NCBI GenBank assembly: GCA_003024985.2
Contig: PXIH01S0000859.1
Origin: Euperipatoides rowelli
Taxonomy: Eukaryota; Onychophora; Udeonychophora; Euonychophora; Peripatopsidae
DNA length: 14,311 nucleotides
Reading direction: 5' to 3' (one strand)
The position numbers and the translations under genes were made by a program. A model generated the notes under the pieces. It had not been told where the DNA came from. It saw nothing but the letters and a program-made list of their open reading frames with translations, and did no database searches. Below, piece after piece: positions 8,939 to 14,311 of this stretch (positions within the stretch are counted from its first letter, which is position 1; every line of letters starts with the position of its first letter).

Positions 8939-9168
8939 AAAATAAAATTTATTTAAAAAAAGAAAAGAAACCCCAATCAAATAAATAGTAAACAAAAGAT
9001 TGCTAATAACATTTCAATAAATGGCTGAAACAATCTGGAAGAGAGAATAAACAAAGGTCAAAGGATTTACAATATGGTGACTATATCCTACTTACCCATT
9101 ATTAACTATTATACCATTGCAAATTAATATCTTTATCCAATCTATTTTTAAAATTTTAATTAAAGTGC
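8939..9168. other. AT-rich non-coding stretch
   Basis: Nothing recognisable. The sequence is AT-rich and leads into the palindromic element at 9169. Confidence 0.6.
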
Positions 9169-9308
9169 TTAATTTGTCTTTTCTTTTTTTAATTACCGTA
9201 TTTAAAAGATTATCTTTTATGATAACATTTTAAATTAGAAAGTAAAATATTATCATAAAAGATCATCTTTCTTTTTATAAAAAAAAAAAATCCAAGAAGA
9301 CAAATTAA
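9169..9308. mobile_element. Palindromic MITE-like element
   Basis: Two inverted arm pairs are nested symmetrically. The inner arms at 9205-9225 and 9250-9270 match at 20 of 21 positions (AAAGATTATCTTTTATGATAA against its complement). The outer ends TTAATTTGTCTTTT at 9169 and AAGAAGACAAATTAA at 9294-9308 are also complementary. The intervening arm segments are A/T runs that have drifted in length. The ends carry TTAA/TA, which would fit a TA or TTAA target site of mariner or piggyBac-type MITEs, but no family can be named. No coding capacity. Confidence 0.6.
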
Positions 9309-9639
9309 AAAAAAAAAAAAGAATCCAAATCAGACCAATTTAAGTTTAAACAGCATTTCTTTCTATCAGTATGCATTTCTTTATGAAATCCTATACCTCG
9401 CCTCACCCTACTTTTTGTAAGTGTCACCCTCTCCACCCCTCCTTTTCTAAAATTTCAACTCTACATTGGATATTGAAATTTAGCTGGTAATCGTTGGGTC
9501 TCACTTTTAAGATCAATTCTGTAGATTCAGATTTCAATGGTCTATGGTTTGTTTAGTGAATGGATGTCCCAATCCCTAAACACCCCCATTTTCTTAAAGT
9601 ATTACTTAACAGCACATTATATTATAAATATTTCTTAAG
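9309..9639. other. AT-rich non-coding stretch
   Basis: No gene or repeat structure is evident. An A run follows the palindromic element at about 9306-9320, and the middle is somewhat pyrimidine-rich on the + strand. Frames are closed by stops. Confidence 0.6.
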
Positions 9640-10320
9640 GTGCGGCACACATGGGAGATAAAATCTCTAAGAATTAGTGAAATTTGACACAGGCGATAAT
9701 TTAGTGGCGAACGATAAATCGCAGAATTAAACAAATCGCAGAATTAGACTGCTGCACTATTTTTTTTTAAGTTTTCTCTCTCAAGACTAAAATCACAGCC
9801 AATCACTCACGACTGAGATGATGTGATTCACCAAACATGGTGGGATGCAAACTCAGCTTAAAACTACATGGGCCACCATCTATGAAAATTATATTCATAA
9901 AAAATATTTGTTCTGCATTTTTAATTAATAGAAATGAGAAAAAGGATTTCTCAATATACGCAAACATATATAAATCTATTCTTTTGGAAACCAATTTTAA
10001 TATCAGTAGGATTAAGTAACTCTCGTAGAATGTGATTGTAGGTAGCATTCTTTTTCTTCATAGTCTTTCCCTTTTCATCAACAAGCATAACATTGTCGAA
10101 ACTGTAATAATAGTAATAGCGTTCTCCTCATTGCTATCCATGGAATTTAACTAAGTTTGACAAGATGTAGCCAACAGGAATCACTAGACATCTAAACAAT
10201 GCTTTCACTAAAATCTTATCATTTTCAAGAAATAAATTGGTTGTGTGTGTCGCATTACTCTGGCGAAATATCTCTCAGTGACAAAATTATCCAAATAGAG
10301 ATTTAATTCTCGCAGATTTT
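9640..10320 (-). mobile_element. Decayed PIF/Harbinger-like transposon copy
   Basis: Two pieces of evidence coincide. First, subterminal sequences are inverted copies: 9695-9730 on the + strand (GATAATTTAGTGGCGAACG and on) aligns with 10291-10255 on the minus strand at roughly 26 of 36 positions, and 9660-9677 (AAAATCTCTAAGAATTAG) aligns with minus-strand 10320-10300. Second, the minus strand between them holds a Harbinger-like transposase start (9951-10141). The left end carries GGTGCGGCACACATGGG at about 9641; the matching right terminus is missing or diverged, although TGTGTGTCGCA at 10244-10254 resembles it. A 17-bp direct repeat AAATCGCAGAATTA(A/G)AC sits at 9716-9749. At about 680 bp it would be an internally deleted, dead copy. 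Family assignment rests on recall of the family, not on a search. Confidence 0.45.
9951..10141 (-). pseudogene. Harbinger-type transposase N-terminus, frameshifted
   Basis: On the minus strand an ATG at 10141 begins MDSNEENAITIITVSTML and continues CLLMKRERL to a stop at 10058. An overlapping frame from 10076 to 9951 then reads through KKKNATYNHILRELLNP before its own stop. Harbinger-type transposases commonly start with Met-Asp-Ser and acidic residues, then a hydrophobic helix ending in Arg/Lys, then a Trp-Val-x-Pro segment, then a (G/A)-Y-x-x-L-x-x-E-L helix. The first and last of these appear here in order, with the Trp-Val segment lost and a frame change between. It lies inside inverted subterminal repeats, as expected. 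The catalytic DDE part is absent. Without alignment software I rate this suggestive; it is certainly not functional. Confidence 0.38.
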
Positions 10321-10338
10321 ACTTTAAGAAGAGTTCAT

Positions 10339-10398
10339 AAATTTAAACAATGTTACGACTGAGTGCAACTCACATGTTCTTCAGCATAGTTTAAATTT
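10339..10398. repeat. 10-bp perfect inverted repeat
   Basis: AAATTTAAAC at 10339-10348 is repeated as GTTTAAATTT at 10389-10398, enclosing a 40-base loop that itself contains a TGAGT/ACTCA dyad. It may be the core of another small MITE; no target-site duplication is evident. Confidence 0.5.
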
Positions 10399-10462
10399 CA
10401 ATTCCATCTAAAGAATGCTGAAGCGATGCTTCATCCACATCACACTTCACAAAAACATTAGG

Positions 10463-10699
10463 GCCTAACGGTGGCGTGGAATTATGAAGTTCGCATGCGC
10501 ATTTTAACTTTACAAGCACATTTTGTGACTTGATTTCATCGCTTCATCAACACGCCAAAATATCGATATTCTTATATAAATCAGATTTTGAAACTTAAAA
10601 TATTCATAAAATGCGTATGCGAAGTTCATATCTTGACACTAACATGTTCATAAAATGTGTAAGTTATGCGAAGTTCATAATTCCTCGCTTCCGCTAGGC
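10463..10699. mobile_element. 237-bp element with 34-bp terminal inverted repeats (MITE-like)
   Basis: The left arm 10463-10496 (GCCTAACGGTGGCGTGGAAT and on) matches the reverse complement of the right arm 10666-10699 at 29 of 34 positions. The right arm part TTCATAAAATG...ATGCGAAGTTCATA is present twice, at 10603-10630 and 10647-10679, so this side was duplicated internally. The element is richer in CpG and GC than its surroundings. No protein is encoded. A target-site duplication could not be fixed with confidence; a TA lies just inside both ends (10466-10467 and 10695-10696). The superfamily is unknown to me. Confidence 0.65.
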
Positions 10700-11493
10700 G
10701 TGAGTCACAAAACAGTTTTGTATGAATATGATTGCAACTGTTTGCCACTGATAGTCTGTAACATAACCTAAGTCAAGACAAGACAAAAAAATGTTTGGAA
10801 TTTGTGTATTTGCTGTTCTAAGGTACCCACAATATTCATTCATATTTTCCCCAATAGTATTCTAGTTTAACATAGTACTTTTTGAGGTTGCATTTGGTTA
10901 AAGTTTCCACATTTAAATAAGTTAACTATGTTTTGAAGTGTCAAGCCTAGTTTCATTGGGTCTGCTTTAAATTGGTTGTTTATTGTGGTTTGCCAATTTG
11001 TTTTAATATACTAAAGCTCTTTTTCTTGATAGTTGATAACTATAATCTTCTTTATTTTGTACTCATGATACCTGATACCAGATACTCTGAAAATTAAAAA
11101 TAATAATAGGCTAGCCTCAGGTAACAAAAACTACCAAAGCAGAAGCCATACACCATTTCTGGTAAAGCCTATTTCCCTTTTTGGTCACAGACATATCATT
11201 TTGACAATTTGTTGATTTCTAACTTTTATCTTTAGATTTAAATAGTAAGTTAATACTTGACAGTTTTGGGTTTCAGAACATAGTAAAAGGTTATTTTTAA
11301 CCTATTGAAATTACAATGGAGATGCTAACCTATAGGTAGAACGTAATCTTAAATTTTTTATCCTTAGGAAATCTTAACTTGCTCATGTTCATTTTTCTTA
11401 ATGTTTTTTTTTAATATTCAAATACTGTAACTTCCCACCTTAAGAATATTGTTTTTACAAATATTACAGATAGATCATCTATCACTGGTAAAT
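10700..11493. other. AT-rich non-coding stretch
   Basis: No gene is visible. The stretch holds ordinary AT-rich sequence with short poly-T runs and no inverted or tandem repeat that stands out. Confidence 0.6.
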
Positions 11494-11700
11494 GATTCTG
11501 AATTAAAGTCGCATTTCATTCAATTTGGCTTTACCATGAGCTAATTCAGGTGGCGTTTTGAGGTGTTCGGTGCAGCCTGTTGGAATACTTTCCTTCAGCA
11601 GTGTTAGAAAATTAGTCTGCCCGGCAAATCAAGGCTGTTAAATTTTAGTGGTGGGCAATTATCTTTTACCTAATTCAAGCCCAGCAGGGCTACCTAATTA
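11494..11700 (-). other. Less AT-rich patch with a tRNA-like A box, possible SINE fragment
   Basis: On the minus strand GAATTAGCTCATGGTAAAGC (11547-11528) closely resembles the D-arm start of a eukaryotic tRNA-Ala, which contains the polymerase III A box. About 40 bases further, ATTCAGAATC (near 11494-11503) is a poor match to a B box. There is no acceptor stem, so this is not a tRNA gene. The neighbouring 11550-11700 is unusually GC-balanced and partly open on both strands, and TAGTGGTGGGCAATTAT at 11646 recalls a hAT end. The patch is probably a transposon or SINE fragment of unknown family. Confidence 0.22.
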
Positions 11701-12670
11701 TTTCTAAAACTACACTACATATTCCCATAATTTAACTTATTTATGTTTAAATAAATAAAAATAAATTAATCACTATTCAAAACTCTTATTTTTAACTACT
11801 AATTTTTCTTTGTGCGTATATTAAACTCTCTAAAATAATCTATAAGATTTTTTATACAGGTTGCCCTTGGGCAAGTATAAAATATTGTGAATTTTCGAAC
11901 ACTGTTCAGGCCGCATCAGCCATTTTGCATATTTTATAAATTATGCACAGCATCTTCATTGTTTATGATTTTATAAATTAGACATTCTCGAATAAAGTTC
12001 ATTTTAATTAATCAAATCAAAAATGTTATTTTAAAAGCACAATGATAAATAATTAACCGCTTTTATCGATCTACCGATTGTTCTATGATTACACAATATA
12101 TTTAATTTTTGTGTTTTCTTCTAGGAAAATAAAAAATATTGAGATTTGTCCTCGTTACATCAAATGTTTTCATAAATGAACTAACAAATATACCATTTCA
12201 TTTGTTACATGCGAAAGTAAAAAAAAACGTAGACTAAAAAAAAAGACATCCGTGCATTTATGGGTTCCTAAAAAGACATTAATTTATATTTTATATTTCG
12301 CTAGGTATCTCTTTACAATTTGACAAAAGCTACTGAATATGAAATGTTCCAATTCCAAAATCCCCCCTCCCCACCTGACCTAATCTTAATGAAGAACGTA
12401 TGTTTCAAAATATACAAATGAAAAAAATATGTGGTTTTTATTAGCACAATTCTGTATTACAGTATATCTTATCTTATTGTTTAATAATAATAAATGTTTA
12501 TGACTTTATGAAGTGAAATTGTTAATTATTTACTTTTAATTTTTTTTTTACTGATCTAGGCCTACTTTAATTTATCTCATCATTTAATAATATTAACTAG
12601 CAATGCAATACTATTATAATAATGCGATATAAAGATATCGATTGTATATTTTTTTAACGGATGTTTTTCT
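11701..12670. other. AT-rich non-coding stretch
   Basis: No gene is visible. It contains the hairpin at 11851-11881 and a smaller dyad GCATA...TATGC near 11928-11945. Otherwise it is AT-rich with stops in all frames. Confidence 0.6.
11851..11881. repeat. 13-bp stem hairpin with a 3-base bulge
   Basis: TTTATAC, AGG, TTGCCC, TT, GGGCAA, GTATAAA can fold into two stacked perfect stems (7 bp and 6 bp) with AGG bulged on one side and only TT at the tip in DNA. No T run follows that would make it a terminator, and terminators of that type are not expected in an animal genome. Function unknown. Confidence 0.7.
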
Positions 12671-12734
12671 GCGGCCCGGTAAAATTTTTCCATGGACTGG
12701 CACTTGTCCGTGGACTGGCGGTTCTGAAACACTG
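12671..12734 (-). mobile_element. hAT-type transposon terminus, reverse orientation
   Basis: Read from 12734 on the minus strand it begins CAGTGTTTCAGAACCGCC and continues through CAGTCCACGGAC to a GCCGCAG-like stretch. This is the family of hAT ends with alternating GGTCCGCGGACC-like dyads. TGGACTGG occurs twice on the + strand, giving the internal repeats usual for such ends. The far end was not identified. The 188-bp MITE begins 7 bases after it. Confidence 0.62.
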
Positions 12735-12741
12735 TCTATCC

Positions 12742-12929
12742 CAGGGTTCTTTAACCTTTTTCCGTTAACCGCCCACTTTTAAATATTTTCAATATGCCAC
12801 CGCCCACCTTGACTTCTTGTCAGATTTGATGAAATTTTTTTTCTTTCTTTTTTTAATAAATTCATCATCACCCACCAAAAATCGTAAAACAGCCACTAGT
12901 GGGCCTTCTGGACCAGTTGAAGAACCCTG
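12742..12929 (+). mobile_element. Complete 188-bp hAT MITE with target-site duplication
   Basis: The left end CAGGGTTCTTTAACCT and the reverse complement of the right end CAGGGTTCTTCAACTG match at 13 of 16 positions. GCCCACT recurs at similar depth from both ends (12771-12777 and, inverted, 12898-12904). The element is flanked by GTCTATCC (12734-12741) and GTTTATCC (12930-12937), a 7/8 match to the 8-bp duplication that hAT elements make on insertion. It has no coding capacity and must have been mobilised by a transposase encoded elsewhere. Confidence 0.78.
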
Positions 12930-12937
12930 GTTTATCC

Positions 12938-13844
12938 CAAGATCTTCCATATAGAACATGGTCTTGGTCTATCCATTTTAAAACATATTACTTATTTTGT
13001 AAATATTTAAAATAAATAAAAAATATAAGCTTTTACAGTAGATATATTATTATTAGGATTATATATATTTATTGATTGAAGTAAATATTTTCATAGTAAT
13101 AAGTGAAATAGAATATAGGATATTAAATCCTTTTCCCATTTAACACCTTCAATTCTTGATTAAAATATATATATTTTTTGAGCCCATGTTTGCTGTTGTG
13201 GCTTGAAAATCACTCAATTGTATAACACACAAATTGGACCAAAAAAAAATGCAAAAATTGTGTTGTTTTAAAAATGTTAAAATATTATGTCCTAAATTAC
13301 AGTGACGGTCAATATTTTAAAAGTTTTCTCTTTAGGAATTTTAACTTGAAAATAGGCACTCCAACTGTGACAAAACATTCTGCCAAATTGTGAAGGGTCT
13401 ACCACAGATTCACAGTGAGGAATGGCTGTCACAGGCTGACATTTTTCTTTTATCAGTGTAGAGCGTTAGTAACTGATATTGTAAATATTAGTGCAAGATT
13501 AAAGGGAAGGGGGAATTATCCCTAAATATTACACAATTAATAATAAAAATAGGCATATGCTTTCCTTCCTCCTTCCAAGCACAGATGCTGATAACTTTCT
13601 TGAAAATCAAATATATACAAAATAATAATAATAATAATAATAATAAAATAAATTTATATTTGGTAAATGTAAATTTTTATTTCAGTTCAAATACTGAACA
13701 ATGACTGCTTAGAATACCATTTACATGTTGCACAAACTTTGTGAATCAAACATTTTATTAAAAAAAAAGAGATTGATTTACAGATAAATTTATAGTAAAC
13801 TATAAAGATCTTTAGGTATATTAGACTTGCTCTACCTCCTATTC
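12938..13844. other. AT-rich non-coding stretch
   Basis: No gene is called. 13292-13465 is open for 57 codons on the minus strand and 13345-13461 for 38 codons on the + strand with fairly balanced composition, but neither shows a recognisable motif. An (AAT)n microsatellite lies at 13621-13645. Confidence 0.55.
13621..13645 (+). repeat. (AAT)n microsatellite
   Basis: About eight uninterrupted AAT units, followed by A/T-rich drift. Its length is expected to vary between individuals. Confidence 0.9.
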
Positions 13845-14049
13845 CAGGGGTGGCAAATAGATGGCATGCGTGCCAAAGAAGGTACGTTGAGATTTTTGGT
13901 GGCATGCCAAAAATTTAAATTAGCATTGAAATTTTATCATATAACATATCTATTCAAACGTAAAATGGCATAAAACGAGAATCATTTTAATTTCTTAAAC
14001 AGCAGTGTTATAATGTCAGACATGTACTAATGGAAGCATGGTATAAAAA
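13845..14049 (+). mobile_element. hAT-type terminus, element continuing beyond the window
   Basis: CAGGGGTGGCAAATAGATGG at 13845 is the CAGGGGTGG type of hAT end. It is followed by GGCATGCGTGCCAAAG and a TTTTTGG...CCAAAAA dyad around GGCATGC (13893-13913), as expected of subterminal transposase-binding repeats. GGTACGTTGA at 13881-13890 recurs as GGTACGTTGGCC-type words in the tandem array just downstream, linking array and element. The right end is outside the window. A minus-strand open frame across this end is accidental. Confidence 0.6.
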
Positions 14050-14311
14050 AAAATGACATCAACTTTTGTTTAATTTCGGCATGTTGACCAAAATGACATC
14101 AACTTTTGATTAATTTCATCACGTTGGCCAAAATTACATCAACTTTTGTTTAATTTTGGTACGTTGGCCAAAATGACAACTTTTGTTTAATTTTGGAACG
14201 TTGACCAAAATGACTAGCTTTTGTTTAACATTGGTGCGTTGGCCAAAATAAAATCAACATTTGTTTAATTTAGGCACGTTGGCCAAAATGACATCAACTT
14301 TTGTTTAATTT
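14050..14311 (+). repeat. 40-bp tandem array, truncated by the window end
   Basis: Six full units and one partial unit run without interruption. Boundaries are 14050, 14090, 14130, 14170, 14207, 14245 and 14285; lengths are 40, 40, 40, 37, 38, 40 and 27+ bases. Each unit starts AAAATGACATCAACTTTTG and ends with a GGCACGTTGGCC-like word, so most junctions contain the palindrome TTGGCCAA. Units 1 and 4 end in TTGACC instead, and unit 2 has ATC in place of TGG near its end. The low divergence implies recent amplification. It appears to derive from the hAT subterminal sequence at 13845. Confidence 0.92.

Noticed and set aside
9803-10048. Two overlapping open frames on opposite strands (81 and 60 codons)
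   Set aside because: They shadow each other within the Harbinger-like remnant and show no domain; chance open frames.
11599-12734. CAGTGTTAG at 11599 as the far end of the reverse hAT terminus at 12734
   Set aside because: The 8 bases flanking the two ends (TCCTTCAG and TCTATCCC) do not match, and the inner sequences are not complementary.
13687-13905. 72-codon minus-strand open frame
   Set aside because: It translates the reverse of the hAT terminus at 13845 and AT-rich DNA; no domain.
1-14311. CRISPR array, bacterial operon, phage or viral gene set
   Set aside because: No regularly spaced identical repeats with unique spacers, no ribosome-binding sites before frames, and no capsid, polymerase or integrase signature in any frame I could read.

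Overview
The window looks like non-coding nuclear DNA from an animal. By eye it is roughly 70% A+T. It has no bacterial-type gene packing, no long open frame and no intact protein-coding, rRNA or tRNA gene. It is full of the debris typical of metazoan intergenic or intronic DNA: hAT-type transposon ends, a PIF/Harbinger remnant, a Helitron-like repeat, palindromic MITE-like units, minisatellites and homopolymer runs. The species cannot be fixed from this sequence; an AT-rich invertebrate or an early-branching vertebrate would both fit.

Layout. 1-980 is featureless AT-rich DNA. 980-1640 has clustered, repeated short motifs resembling cis-regulatory sites, including an ATG-containing patch followed by a strong splice-donor match. 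1905-2348 is a purine-rich block duplicated in tandem. 3049-3243 has a short frame with a faint BED-finger signature. 5046-5309 encodes what looks like a decayed THAP zinc-finger domain, the most gene-like stretch in the window. A reverse-oriented hAT terminus (5660-5741) abuts a degenerate CCAT-rich minisatellite (5750-6130).

The second half holds another hAT-like end (7017), a 20-bp perfect palindrome (7661-7680), a CpG-rich patch (8166-8560), a tandem Helitron-like repeat (8604-8938) and a 140-bp palindromic element (9169-9308). It continues with a Harbinger-like remnant carrying a frameshifted transposase N-terminus on the minus strand (9640-10320) and a 237-bp inverted-repeat element (10463-10699). 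Near the end are a reverse hAT terminus (12671-12734), a complete 188-bp hAT MITE with an 8-bp target-site duplication directly beside it (12742-12929), and a third hAT terminus (13845) that leads into a 40-bp tandem array cut off by the window end.

How it fits together: there is no pathway or operon. The recurring theme is DNA transposons and their domesticable DNA-binding domains (THAP, BED, Harbinger N-terminus), with non-autonomous copies inserted beside each other. I found no convincing previously undescribed biological system. The items most worth checking are the THAP remnant, the Harbinger remnant, the hAT-linked 40-bp array and the putative regulatory patches at 980-1290 and 8166-8560.
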